32,885 bases of DNA from Gemmatales bacterium. GTDB taxonomy: Bacteria; Planctomycetota; Planctomycetia; Gemmatales; HRBIN36. A model generated the notes under the pieces. It worked only from the letters and a program-made list of their open reading frames with translations, did not search any database and had not been told where the DNA came from. The DNA lies in assembly GCA_025055835.1 (NCBI GenBank), contig JANWWR010000061.1:1-32885 (forward strand), written 5' to 3'. A program made the translations under genes and the position numbers. Shown here one piece after another: positions 1 through 9,100 of the stretch; position 1 is the stretch's first letter, and each line of letters begins with the position of its first letter.

Positions 1-219
1 CTGGGCGGAGGGCGCGCTCAAGGTAACCGTGATCGTTACTGAGTCGTCGGCTTCGCCGACGGTGTAATTACCTGTACTGAACGTAATCACCGGCTGCGGG
101 TCCGGTTGCGGGAGCTGGGCGCTGGCTCCCGGCCGGAGGACGCTACTGAGTACCCCGGCCAGCAGCATCCCCAGCCCCAGCCACGGCCACCACGAAACCT
201 TGCGGATCATCCGCTTCAT
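1..219 (-). CDS. Secreted Calx-beta domain protein, N-terminal part only
   Basis: Reading leftward from an ATG at 217-219, the frame stays open for 73 codons to the window edge, so only the N-terminus is present. The first ~36 residues form a signal peptide: MKRMIRK, then a hydrophobic stretch (WWPWLGLGMLLAGVLSSVL), then a probable cleavage site near GASA-QLP. After a Pro-rich linker comes VITFSTGNYTVGEADDSVTITVTLS, which has the pattern of the first strands of a Calx-beta domain (F-x-Y-V-E/G-E...-V-x-V-R/T). A GAGGTGG Shine-Dalgarno lies a few bases before the ATG and supports the start. Calx-beta repeats are common in large secreted or surface planctomycete proteins and can bind calcium or act as adhesion modules. 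The size and remaining domains lie outside the window, so the exact role cannot be given. Confidence 0.75.
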   Translation of the reverse strand, partial: MKRMIRKVSWWPWLGLGMLLAGVLSSVLRPGASAQLPQPDPQPVITFSTGNYTVGEADDSVTITVTLSAPSAQ

Positions 220-391
220 GGGCCACCTCGCTTGTCCTCTTGCAAGAATCCACGGCCCGCTTGACCCAGAGGGCCACCTTGAGATGCTCGGAAACCAACT
301 CTCCGTAGCGTACCCAGGGAGAGTCATGAAAACAATCAGAAAGAGTCGGAAAAAATCGTCCCCCACGATCACCAACCCGAAACATCGCTAT

Positions 392-420
392 TTGACGGTT
401 TCGGGGCAAATCGCTAGGAT
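392..420 (+). promoter_or_regulatory. Candidate sigma70-type promoter for rpsB-tsf
   Basis: TTGACG at 392-397 is followed after exactly 17 bases by TAGGAT at 415-420. That is 5/6 and 4/6 agreement with the bacterial -35 and -10 consensus at ideal spacing. Transcription would start near 427, leaving a leader of about 150 bases before the GTG of rpsB. It is the best promoter match seen in the window and fits a highly expressed ribosomal operon. Confidence 0.55.
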
Positions 421-438
421 GATGTTCTTCCCCCACAA

Positions 439-488
439 GGGAAGCACGGAGATGAGCTGCGCCGCGAATTGGCGGTGCACGGCTTCCC
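439..488 (+). promoter_or_regulatory. Structured 5' leader of rpsB, possible S2 autoregulation site
   Basis: GGGAAGC at 439-445 is exactly complementary to GCTTCCC at 482-488. Inside it, GCGCCGC (459-465) pairs with GCGGTGC (472-478), with one G-U, around a 6-base loop. The result is a two-stem hairpin with an asymmetric internal loop, located between the candidate promoter and the start of rpsB. In many bacteria ribosomal protein S2 represses rpsB-tsf through a folded leader; this element is placed where such control would act. The pairing is seen directly; its regulatory role is inferred. Confidence 0.4.
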
Positions 489-579
489 GTGTCGAGGCTC
501 CCGCACGACGGGTTGTGTGAAATCGGTAAGTGCGTTGACGAAGGGGACCAACATGCACAAGGAGATAGGAGGTTAGGGC

Positions 580-1458
580 GTGGCGATTGTGGCTGTGCAG
601 GACCTGATTCAAGCCGGAGTGCATTACGGACATCGGGCCAGCCGCTGGAACCCGAAGATGAGGCCGTACATCTACGGCAAGCGCAATCTCATCCACATCA
701 TCGACCTGCGGGAAACGCTGCGGGGTCTGCTGCGGGCCCGCAAGTACCTGACCCAGATCGCCAGCCAGGGCAAGATCATTCTCTTCGTCGGCACCAAACG
801 CCAGGCCCGGGAGACCATCGAGCGGGAAGCGACCCGCTGCGGCATGCCCTATGTCACGGAGCGCTGGCTGGGCGGCACCCTGACCAACTTCCGCACTATC
901 CGCAGCCGTCTGCGACGCCTCGAAGAACTTGAAGAGATGGAGAATTCCGGGGCCATCAACACCTTCAGCAAGAAGATGATCTCCTCGCTTTTGCGAGAGA
1001 AGCGGAAGATTCACCGGAACCTCGCCGGCATTCGCAACATGGATCGGCTTCCGGAAGCCCTGATCGTCGTCGATCCGCATCGGGAGGACATCGCCGTCAA
1101 GGAAGCCCGCAAGATGGGCATCACCACCATTGCCCTGATCGACACTGACAGCGATCCCGATCTGGTGGACCTGCCCATTCCCGGCAACGACGATAGCATT
1201 CGCTCCATTGAACTGGTCATCCAGTGCTTGGCGGATGCCATTGTCGAGGGCCGGGCTTCGCTGCCCAAGGATGCGCCACCGCCGGCAGAAGCCGCCGCTC
1301 CGGTCGCGGAGGTTCGGGAGCGTCCTCGGCCTCCACGACGTCCTCGGCCTGCGGCTCCACGGGCCGGCGGCGCGGACGGGGAAGGGCAGGCAGCCGCCAC
1401 GGTGTCGGCCTCCGAGTCCAGCGAGGCTCCCACAGAGCCGTCCGAGGCCGGTTCCTGA
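580..1458 (+). CDS. rpsB: 30S ribosomal protein S2
   Basis: Ribosomal protein S2 of the small subunit, 292 residues. It starts at a GTG preceded by AGGAGG at 567-572 with a 7-base spacer, and the frame begins at the usual place ([14 protein letters not shown]). Family features include [15 protein letters not shown], the [16 protein letters not shown] segment, [27 protein letters not shown] and the [15 protein letters not shown] region near residue 165. The core ends near residue 228 ([15 protein letters not shown]). It is followed by a ~60-residue Pro/Ala/Arg- then Glu/Ser-rich low-complexity tail not found in S2 of model bacteria, though such tails occur in planctomycetes. tsf follows 123 bases downstream, the classic rpsB-tsf pair. 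Control is probably through the promoter and folded leader upstream. Confidence 0.97.
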   Translation: MAIVAVQDLIQAGVHYGHRASRWNPKMRPYIYGKRNLIHIIDLRETLRGLLRARKYLTQIASQGKIILFVGTKRQARETIEREATRCGMPYVTERWLGGTLTNFRTIRSRLRRLEELEEMENSGAINTFSKKMISSLLREKRKIHRNLAGIRNMDRLPEALIVVDPHREDIAVKEARKMGITTIALIDTDSDPDLVDLPIPGNDDSIRSIELVIQCLADAIVEGRASLPKDAPPPAEAAAPVAEVRERPRPPRRPRPAAPRAGGADGEGQAAATVSASESSEAPTEPSEAGS

Positions 1459-1581
1459 CCCGTCTGTTGCCGGCCATCCCGATGGAAACAAACCGTGTGC
1501 GCCGAGACCCGCGCATACAATAAGCCGGACTGAGGTTTTTCCGGTCGCGGCCAAAATTCCCGCACAGGAGTGAGAAGTCCC

Positions 1582-2427
1582 ATGAGTACCATCAGCGCCG
1601 CCGATGTCATGAAGCTGCGGAATCGCACCAACGCCCCGATGATGGATTGCAAAGCGGCCCTGGAACAGGCCGGGGGCGACATGGAAAAGGCGATCCAGAT
1701 CATCCGCGAAAAGAACGCCAAGATTCAGGTCGCCAAGGCCGATCGGGAAGTCGCCGAAGGTCGCATCGCCGTTTTCATCGACCCGGAAAAGGCCGTGGCC
1801 GGCATCGTCGAGATGCGCTGCGAAAGCGCTCCGGTGGCCAAGAACGAAGGGTTCATCGAACTGTGCAATGCCATCGCTCGGCACGTCGCCCTGGCCCCCA
1901 GTCCTGCCACCGACGTGGCTGCGTTGTTGGCTCAGCCGTTCGTGGACGATCCGAAACGCACCGTCAACGATCGCATCGCCGAAACCGTCGGCCTCATCCG
2001 GGAAAACATGAAACCGGCGCGCTTCGTGCAACTGCGAGGCGGCCAATTCGGCAGTTACGTCCATCACGACGGCAGCGTCGGGGTGCTGCTCCAGGTCGAA
2101 GGCACTGCCCCGGCCGACACTCGGATGCTGCGTGACATCTGCATGCACATCACCGCCAAGCAGCCCATCGCCGCCACGCGGGAAGAGATCGACCCGGCCG
2201 TGGTCGAAAAGGAAAAAGAAATCGCCAAGAGCCAGGCAGCGGCCACGGGCAAACCAGCTAACGTTGCCGAGAAGATCGCCGAAGGGAAACTCAAGACCTG
2301 GTTCGCCGAGAACGTCCTCGTCGAACAGCCGTTCGTCAAGGACGAGTCGAAGACTGTCGGCGACATGCTCAAGGCTGCCGGTCTGACCGTCAAACGCTTC
2401 GTCCGCTTCAAAGTCGGCGAGAAGTGA
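1582..2427 (+). CDS. tsf: Translation elongation factor Ts
   Basis: EF-Ts, the guanine-nucleotide exchange factor for EF-Tu, 281 residues. The ATG at 1582 was chosen over a GTG at 1570 because the family begins close to SAADVMKLRNRTNAPMMDCK and an ACAGGAG motif lies at the right distance before it. The N-terminal UBA-like domain (about 1-50) carries the signature T-N-A-P-M-M-D-C-K-x-A-L-E-x-A-x-G-D-x-E-K-A. The core follows with EMRCESAPVAKNEGF (the family's ...T-D-F-V-A-x-N-E-x-F position), and a C-terminal FVKDESKTVGDMLKAAGLTVKRFVRFKVGE, the usual end of EF-Ts. The family's Asp-Phe contact in the TDFVA motif reads S-A-P-V-A here, a natural variant. It is probably co-transcribed with rpsB. 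The facing barrel gene ends only 40 bases away. Confidence 0.96.
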   Translation: MSTISAADVMKLRNRTNAPMMDCKAALEQAGGDMEKAIQIIREKNAKIQVAKADREVAEGRIAVFIDPEKAVAGIVEMRCESAPVAKNEGFIELCNAIARHVALAPSPATDVAALLAQPFVDDPKRTVNDRIAETVGLIRENMKPARFVQLRGGQFGSYVHHDGSVGVLLQVEGTAPADTRMLRDICMHITAKQPIAATREEIDPAVVEKEKEIAKSQAAATGKPANVAEKIAEGKLKTWFAENVLVEQPFVKDESKTVGDMLKAAGLTVKRFVRFKVGEK

Positions 2428-2467
2428 GCCTGACCGATTTGACCCGGCCCGATCGGTTCGATCTCGT

Positions 2468-3784
2468 TCAGTAGCGAACTTCCAGGCCGGCGGACAATCC
2501 GAACAGCCAGAATCCACGGTCGTGGAAGAGGAGCGCGGGCCGCTGTGGTTCGCCAGGCGGCACCGGGATGTTCGGATTAATTCCGAGATCAACCTGCTCG
2601 CCGACCCGCACAACGCGGTTCCAGTACAGCAGCGACATCCCGGCGTGAATCCGCAGGTGTTCCAGGATTTGATAGCCGATGCGGAGGCTGCCTTCGGGCA
2701 CCACGCCGAAGACGTCCCGATCCACCAGTCCCGCGTTAGTCGCCTGGGCCAACAGGCCGCCGGGAAAGAACGTCGTGCGGATGCCGTCCGGCGTCAGGTT
2801 GCCGATGCCGGTCACGCCGGTGATCCCGATCTGCTGCTGCGTCCCGCCTAAGGAAACTCGGCCCATCATCTCGGCCGTCAGCCGATCCCACTGCCAAGCC
2901 GCCTTGACGCCGACGTAGCCGCCGTAAAAGCGGTTGCGAGCGTCGAACTCGTCGCTGATGACCGCGGGAACGGTGCCGAGGATGCCCGCCGAAAGGTCGC
3001 CATATTCGTCGGCTTCCAGGTGTTCTTCGAGTTCCAGGTAACGAAAGCCGATCAAAAGATCAAGACGGCCCTCAGGGAAACACAGCAGATTGCGAAGAAC
3101 ATGGCCTTCCGCGCCGAGAAAGCGGGTGGAAACGTAGATGTCCACCGTGCCGGTGCGGAAGTCGGGAATGAGTGAGGCCGTGCTGGCCGGCTGGCCCGTC
3201 AGCACATCCACCACCGGACGGGAAATAACCGGCTGGCCGGGACCGCCGGGGGTGAAGGCCACGAAATTATCAGACCGCTCGGCAGCGAACTGGAAGCCGC
3301 CTTCAATACCCCAGAACTGTTCGAAGTCGAACCACATGCCTCCGCGAAACTGCCCGCCCAGCAGCGGATCGAGGTCCGCTCGACTACCACCGTACAGCAG
3401 CACCGTGCCCGGTTCCCCAAGAACCGCCGATGAACCCGCCGGCCCGGCTGTCACCAGCGGCGGCAGCCGCCCGTCCGACATCCACCAGCTGACAAATTCC
3501 GCGGACAGCCAGAAGGTGTGTGGATAGCCGCAGTAGGCTTGGTAAGGAAAGATGCGTTGCTCCGGGGCCGCCACGCCTGAGTAGGGATGCTCTGTCGCCG
3601 GGGGCATGGCATGGCCGACTTCGACCTGGGGAACACCATGTCGCCACGGACAGGGAATGCTCAGGTAGTATTGCAAGAAGTAGGCGATGTCGGCGCGGGC
3701 TCCGCCGTGCAGTCCAAGCAAGGCCACCAGACACAGCAACAGGCGATATCGCATCGCAACAGTCTCGTCGGCAAACGTCCTCAT
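2468..3784 (-). CDS. BBP7 family outer-membrane beta-barrel protein
   Basis: A 438-residue secreted protein of the planctomycete BBP7 beta-barrel family. An N-terminal signal peptide is clear (MRYRLLLCLVALLGLHGGARA, cleavage near ARA-DIA). The mature protein has FWLSAEFVSWWMSDGRLPPLVTAG near residue 95, repeated amphipathic strands with aromatic ends (GGMWFDFEQFWGIEGGFQF, LIGFRYLELEEHL, YGGYVGVKAAWQWDRL), and the characteristic C-terminal block SLLYWNRVVRVGEQVDLGINPN..P. It ends in an aromatic-terminated strand (LSAGLEVRY), as expected for an outer-membrane barrel. The first ATG has AAAGGG just upstream; a second ATG at 3754, directly before the signal peptide, is the alternative start. The gene diverges from the sigma-factor gene. 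Its function is unknown; the family is expanded in Gemmata-like organisms and is assumed to form pores or structural barrels. Confidence 0.85.
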   Translation of the reverse strand: MRTFADETVAMRYRLLLCLVALLGLHGGARADIAYFLQYYLSIPCPWRHGVPQVEVGHAMPPATEHPYSGVAAPEQRIFPYQAYCGYPHTFWLSAEFVSWWMSDGRLPPLVTAGPAGSSAVLGEPGTVLLYGGSRADLDPLLGGQFRGGMWFDFEQFWGIEGGFQFAAERSDNFVAFTPGGPGQPVISRPVVDVLTGQPASTASLIPDFRTGTVDIYVSTRFLGAEGHVLRNLLCFPEGRLDLLIGFRYLELEEHLEADEYGDLSAGILGTVPAVISDEFDARNRFYGGYVGVKAAWQWDRLTAEMMGRVSLGGTQQQIGITGVTGIGNLTPDGIRTTFFPGGLLAQATNAGLVDRDVFGVVPEGSLRIGYQILEHLRIHAGMSLLYWNRVVRVGEQVDLGINPNIPVPPGEPQRPALLFHDRGFWLFGLSAGLEVRY

Positions 3785-3967
3785 CGGTCCCTTTCACGGG
3801 GGCGGGGGGCCGTTGTCACCGCAAGGGACGCACGTTCCCCGAAAGGTTATCGGCGAATCGGCGAGGTATTCTGAAAGCAACGGCTTTGCCGATCGTTCTG
3901 TGAAAAGCGGCGGAGTTAGTCCGGGTGTGCTGAGGAAACCTACCAAGCCCGTGCCGAGGCGGGTAAA

Positions 3968-4726
3968 ATGGGCCAAAGGGGAGAGGGTGCCCGAGACCTG
4001 TCCTTCGGGGAAGCGGTCGTGGCTCTGGTCGCAGTGGACCGACAACTGCTGCAACGCTGTCTGACCCGCGAACCGGGAGCGTGGAATGATTTCGTGGACC
4101 GCTTCCTTGGCCTGATTTACCACGTCATTCACTACACCGCCCATTTGCGCAGTGTCGCGCTTCGACCGGAAGACGTCGAAGACCTGGCCGCGGAAATCCT
4201 GCTCCAGATCGTTGCCGACGATTACGCCGTGCTTCGCCGATTCCGCGGCAAGAGCAGCCTGGCGACCTATTTGACGGTCGTGGCCCGCCGCATTTGCATC
4301 CATGAATTGACACGCCGTAGTCAATCGGCCCGGACCGCCCGACTCGAAGAAGCCGCCAAGGGAGGCGAACCCGAAGCGCCCCATGCTCCCGCCGCTGGTC
4401 TGGACAACGTCGAACTGGCCCACATGTTCGTTCGTCGGCTGCCGCGACCCGCTCGGGACGTTGTTCGCCTCTTCTACCTGGAAGGCCGCAGCTACGAGGA
4501 GATCAGCACGCAGTTGCGGATTCCCGTCAATTCCATCGGTCCGATCCTGGCCCGCGCCAAGAAAGCGATGCGGAAGAAAGCCCAGGAAATGGGCCTCATC
4601 GAACCGTCTTCCCCGCCCAAGCGAGCGGCCGCCGAACCTCCTGCCGAAGCTAGCACTGCCTCGGCCTCCGAGCCGACCGACCAGCCCGCGCCCGCTTCGT
4701 CCAGCAGTTCCCCTCCGCAAACCTGA
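3968..4726 (+). CDS. RNA polymerase sigma factor, sigma-70/ECF-like
   Basis: A 252-residue sigma factor. Region 2 spans about residues 30-125: LLQRCLTREPGAWNDFVDRFLGLIYHVIH, then LRPEDVEDLAAEILLQI and YAVLRRFRGKSSLATYLTVVARRICIHELTRR, which covers the promoter-melting and -10 recognition helices. Region 4 spans about 145-205: LPRPARDVVRLFYLEGRSYEEISTQLRIPVNSIGPILARAKKAMRKKA, a typical helix-turn-helix for -35 binding. The last ~45 residues are a Pro/Ala/Ser-rich tail that is probably disordered. GAGGCGGG lies just before the ATG. There is no anti-sigma gene next door: the following gene is a purine permease 20 bases on, and the divergent gene is a barrel protein. The regulon is therefore unknown. 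The ECF-like group assignment rests on the two-domain layout. Confidence 0.88.
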   Translation: MGQRGEGARDLSFGEAVVALVAVDRQLLQRCLTREPGAWNDFVDRFLGLIYHVIHYTAHLRSVALRPEDVEDLAAEILLQIVADDYAVLRRFRGKSSLATYLTVVARRICIHELTRRSQSARTARLEEAAKGGEPEAPHAPAAGLDNVELAHMFVRRLPRPARDVVRLFYLEGRSYEEISTQLRIPVNSIGPILARAKKAMRKKAQEMGLIEPSSPPKRAAAEPPAEASTASASEPTDQPAPASSSSSPPQT

Positions 4727-4746
4727 CCTGCCGGGTGTCTTCCGCC

Positions 4747-6075
4747 ATGCTAGGCCCGCTGCTGGAGCGTTGTTTTGAATTGAGCAAACGGGGAACGACG
4801 GTCAGCCGGGAGTTCCGCGGCGCCTCGGCAACATTCCTGACGATGGCCTACATCCTCCTGGTCAACCCGTCGATTCTGAAATCGGCGGGGGTGCCGGAGG
4901 GGTCGGCTGTCGCCTGCACGGCCTTAGCTGCCGGCGTCTGCTCCCTCTTGATGGGTCTGGGAGCCAACTTCCCGATCGCCCTGGCCAGCGGCATGGGGCT
5001 TAACGCCGTCGTCGCCTTTCAAATCGCTCCCCACGCCGGTTCCTGGCAGACGGCGATGGGGCTGGTTTTCTGGGACGGCGTGATCGTCGCCGCTCTGGTC
5101 TTGTGCGGTCTGCGGGAGGCCGTCCTGCACGCCATTCCCCGCGATCTGCGGAGAGCGATCGGGGCCGGCATCGGCCTGTTCATCGCCTTCATCGGCGCGG
5201 TGAACGCCCGCTTCGTGATCGTTCCCTCCGGCACGTTGGCCGCTTTGCAGCAGGACCCTTCTGCCGCCATGCCGCCCGTGACGTTTGGCCATCTGAACCA
5301 CCCCGAGACCCAGGTGGCGGTCGTCGGGCTGCTGGCAACCGCCCTGTTTCTGGTCCGGAAGGTGCCGGGAGCGCTGGTGCTAGGAATTCTGGCGGCGACG
5401 GCGACGGCCTACCTTCTCGGCGTCGGTCAATGGCCGACGAGCTTCGAGCCGCCCAGCTTCGCCAACCTCTTTCAAGCAGACCTGGGCGGAGCCTTGCAAC
5501 TGCGGCTGCTGCCTTTCCTGTTCGCCATGCTCATGGTGGACTTTTTCGACACGCTCGGGACCGTGACCGCCATCGCCGACCAGAGCGGACTCGCCGAGGC
5601 TGACGGGCGGATTCCGCATTTGCGCCGCATTCTGCTGATCGACGCCATGAGCGCCTCCATCGGCGGCTTGTGCGGCGTCAGTTCGGTGACGAGTTACATC
5701 GAGTCGGCCTCCGGCGTCGCCGAGGGAGCGCGGACCGGACTGCACTCCGTGTTCGTCGGGCTGTTCTTTCTGGCAGCGATTCTGCTGGCTCCCTTGGCGG
5801 TGCTGGTGCCCCCGGCGGCGACCGCACCCGCCCTCATCATCGTCGGCTTCCTCATGACCCTGAGCGTGACCCGCATCGAGTTCAACCACCTCGAAACGGG
5901 CATCCCCGCCTTTCTGACGCTGATCTTTCTGCCGCTGACGTACTCCATCGCCCACGGCATCGGCATCGGCTTCGTGACGTACACGCTGATTCAACTGCTG
6001 ACCGGCAAATGGCGGGACGTGCATCCACTGATGTACGCCACGGCGACGATGTTCGCGGCCTATTTCGTAATCTAA
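4747..6075 (+). CDS. NCS2 family permease (AzgA-type purine transporter)
   Basis: An integral membrane transporter of 442 residues, of the guanine/hypoxanthine/adenine branch (AzgA/PbuG-like) of the NCS2 family; it most likely imports purine bases with protons. Family marks are EFRGASATFLTMAYILLVNPSIL at the N-terminus, GMGLNAVVAF in TM3, MLMVDFFDTLGTVTAIADQSGL in the substrate/ion-binding TM8 region, and SSVTSYIESASGVAEGARTGL in the TM10 region. About 12-14 hydrophobic segments follow the 7+7 inverted-repeat fold. The ATG at 4747 is used here; a GTG at 4735 is in frame and neither has a strong Shine-Dalgarno. The gene sits 20 bases after the sigma factor, so co-transcription is likely. The precise substrate (adenine versus guanine/hypoxanthine) cannot be set from sequence reading. 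Confidence 0.92.
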   Translation: MLGPLLERCFELSKRGTTVSREFRGASATFLTMAYILLVNPSILKSAGVPEGSAVACTALAAGVCSLLMGLGANFPIALASGMGLNAVVAFQIAPHAGSWQTAMGLVFWDGVIVAALVLCGLREAVLHAIPRDLRRAIGAGIGLFIAFIGAVNARFVIVPSGTLAALQQDPSAAMPPVTFGHLNHPETQVAVVGLLATALFLVRKVPGALVLGILAATATAYLLGVGQWPTSFEPPSFANLFQADLGGALQLRLLPFLFAMLMVDFFDTLGTVTAIADQSGLAEADGRIPHLRRILLIDAMSASIGGLCGVSSVTSYIESASGVAEGARTGLHSVFVGLFFLAAILLAPLAVLVPPAATAPALIIVGFLMTLSVTRIEFNHLETGIPAFLTLIFLPLTYSIAHGIGIGFVTYTLIQLLTGKWRDVHPLMYATATMFAAYFVI

Positions 6076-6092
6076 ACAACGGCGAACAGCTT

Positions 6093-6113
6093 GCGGAGCG
6101 GACTCCGCTCGGC
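6093..6113. repeat. Short palindromic element related to the 29063 repeats
   Basis: GAGCGGA at 6096-6102 and TCCGCTC at 6104-6110 are perfect inverted repeats around one base, followed by GGC. The right half (CTCCGCTCGGC) matches the conserved 3' part (CTCCGCTCGCC) of the two hairpin repeats at 29063-29143. It lies in the short gap between the permease stop and the helicase start. It may be a degenerate member of a dispersed intergenic hairpin family. It has no T-run, so a terminator is unlikely. Confidence 0.35.
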
Positions 6114-6129
6114 ATTCACGGATGGAACC

Positions 6130-9100
6130 ATGCACGACGAATCGGCAGCGATTCACGGCGAAGCCTCGGATGGGGACGGCGTTGTCTTGGCTCCGCCGCC
6201 AGCTTCCCCGTCGGCAGCTCTGGCGAGCTTGCATCCTGCCGTGGCGGATTGGTTTCGCTTCCGCTACGGCCTGCCAACGACGGCCCAATGCCATGCGTGG
6301 CCCCTGATCGCCAAAGGCGAACATTTTCTCCTCAGCGCTCCGACCGGCAGCGGAAAGACCTGGGCCGCGTTCCTGCCCATCCTCAGCGAACTCCTTGGCG
6401 AAAATGCCACCCCGCTCTCCCCAGGCGTTCGCTGTGTCTATCTGAGTCCGCTGAGAGCGTTGTGCAACGACATGGAACGGAATCTGGCGGGGTGCTTGGA
6501 ATCCCTGTCGGCCGTCAAGCCGATCCGCGCGGTCAGACGAACCGGCGAAACCAGTGCGGCCCAGCGAAGCCGACTGTGGCATGATCCGCCCCACCTGCTC
6601 TTGACCACGCCGGAGTCCTTGGCCTTGCTCCTGGCGCACCGACAAGCCGGCGCGCTGTTGGGCGAGGTGCGCTGGGTGGTCGTGGATGAAGTACATGCCT
6701 TCGTGCCGAGCAAGCGCGGTTGTGACGTGGCCGTGACACTGGAGCGGCTGGCGGCGCTGTCCCGGAGCGAGCCGCAGCGCATCGGGTTGTCGGCCACCTG
6801 CTCTCCGCTCGCCGAGGCGGGCCGTTGGTTGGCGGGGTCACACCGCCGGATCACCCTGGCTGCCGTGGAGGAAGATCGGCCGCTCGATCTGCACCTCGCC
6901 TATCTGCCCCTGGAGGAATGCGAGGCGAACGGGTTCATTCAGCCGCTGCTGCGTCGGCTCGTGCCGCAGCTGCATCGAGCGGAGACGACGTTGATCTTCA
7001 CCAACACCCGGAGCATCGCCGAGCGGCTGGTTTGGTGTCTCAGGCGGGAGATGCCCGACTGGGCAAATCAGATTGCCGTGCATCACTCGGCCATTGCCGG
7101 TTCGCGGCGGCGGACCGTCGAGGGCGATCTCAAGGCCGGACGGCTACGGGTCGTGGTCACGAGCACGAGTCTGGAGTTGGGCATTGACATTGGCAGCGTG
7201 GAGCAGGTGGTGCTCATCCATCCGCCCGGCGGGGCGGCCCGGCTGCTGCAACGCCTGGGACGCTCCGGTCACGCTCCCGGTCGGCCTCGGCGTGGCATCT
7301 GTTTTGTCAGTCATCCGGCCGATCTGCTGGAAGCGGTCGTGACGGCAGAGGCGGGTCGGCATCGGCACCTGGAGTCGCTGCGCGTTCCGACGGCCCCGTT
7401 GGATGTTCTTTGCCAACAACTGATTGGCATGGCAGCGGCTCGGCCCTGGACGGCGGCAGAAGCGTGGCACCTGGTCCGCGATGCGTATCCGTACAGGGAG
7501 CTGTCTTTGGAAGCCTTCGCAACCTGTCTCGACTATCTGAGCGGCTTCTCCCCGGCGTCGCAGAACACGCCGCGGATTCGCTGGGAGGACGGCCGATTCC
7601 GGCTGTTCAATCGGCGGACGCTGCGGATGTACCGGACCAACGTCGGTGTCCTCAGCGACGAGGAAGTGCGGACGGTGCGGACCGATGAGGGTCAGGAAAT
7701 CGGAGCGCTTAACGAGGAATTTGCCGACGGCCTCCAGCCCGGCGACCGCTTCCTCCTGGCCGGTCGTTGCTTTGAGGTGGCTCGCCAGGCGGGAGGCGAA
7801 ATCACCGTGCAAGCAGCCGGTGGGCTCCCCCGTTTCACCCGCTGGAAGGGCGGACTGTGGCGGACGCCGCAGAGCCTGGCCGAAAGCGCTTGGCACTTTC
7901 GCTGCCAGTTTCGGGATGATCCTCAGATTACTGTCAACCCGCTGTCAATCATCGAGAACGAGGCGCAATCCGCTCTGCGCGACTTCCTTGAGGCGCAGGA
8001 AACCGTCAGCGAGATCCCCGACGATTCGGCCATTCTCGTCGAGGCAAGCCGCGCGGAAGATGATGACGCCTTCCTCTACGCTTTTCATCTGCCGCTGGGT
8101 CAGCCGGGCTGTGAAGCCGTGGGGCGGGTGGCAGCGTATCGGTTGCATTGTCGGATGCGGGTGGCGGGTTTGCTCGGCTTCACGCTGACGGTGCAACGCT
8201 CGGAACCGCTTTCGGAGGCAGAACTGGTTTCCGCTCTCGATCCGGCTGGTTTCCGCGAGGACCTGGAACGGGCCATGCTCGGCACGACGGCGTTGGCGGA
8301 GCAATTCCGCAAGACCGCGTGCAATGGTCTGATGTTGCTCCGCAAGCCCCTGGGCCGACGCCGCACCGTCGGGGGCCGACACTGGGCCGGTCGCCGTCTG
8401 TTCCATTGGCTGCGCTTCGTGGACCCGCATTTCCCGCTGTTACGCCAAGCGATCCACGACACCTTTCTCGGCGTTTGCGACGTAGCCGCGGCGGAGGGAT
8501 GTCTGCGGCGGCTTCGAGATCGCCCGCTGCGGGTCCGTTACCTGGAGAGACCCTCGCCCTTTGCCGAGGCGTGGGAGGCCCAACGCCTCATGTTCGGTCC
8601 CTTGGGCGACGGATTGACTGAGTTGCAGGCAACCACGTCAGGCCGAAACGGAGTGCGAATTGAGGACGGCCTGCTTCTCACCGCCCAACGGGCGGCCGTG
8701 CATCTGCCGAGCCATTCGGCGGTGATCGCCGACGTGCATCTCGGTTACGACACGGCCCGCCAGGCCAGCGGGGAGGCGGTGCCGTCGCTGGGATGGACCG
8801 GATTGCGTCGGCGGCTGGAAACGCTGCTGAGCCGATTCCCGCTGCGTCGGCTCGTCGTCGCCGGAGATCTTGTGGAAAACGGCCGACAGGATAAGCCCGT
8901 CCGGGAACTGCTTGGCTGGCTGGCGGAGCGGGGCATCGAATTGTGGCTGGTGCCCGGCAACCATGACCGCGGTTTAGGTCTGCTGGACGGTCTGCGATTG
9001 GCTCCGGACGGCATGCGGCTGGGTCGTTGGCTGGTGCGACACACCTACGACTCCAGCCTGATGCATCCGCAGATCATCGGACATCATCATCCGACGGTTC

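Larger units (their letters stand above)
220..579. other. Divergent intergenic region with rpsB promoter and leader
   Basis: This 360-base gap lies between the leftward Calx-beta gene and rpsB. It holds a promoter match (392-420), a folded leader (439-488) and a tiny in-frame ORF over the rpsB ribosome-binding site (553-576), each described separately. The part from 220 to 390 has no convincing gene. It must hold the promoter for the leftward gene, but no clear -35/-10 pair was found for it. Confidence 0.6.

Noticed and set aside
45..61. Perfect hairpin CGTCGGC-TTC-GCCGACG
   Set aside because: It lies inside the Calx-beta coding sequence and is explained by the codons for VGEADD; there is no T-run.
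388..2613. Long open frame (741 codons) on the minus strand opposite rpsB and tsf
   Set aside because: It is antisense to two conserved ribosomal-operon genes, has no domain, signal or ribosome-binding site that makes sense, and follows from the codon bias of high-GC genes.
5380..6696. 438-codon minus-strand frame across the permease/helicase junction
   Set aside because: Gln/Arg/His-rich translation with no family features, antisense to two well-supported genes.
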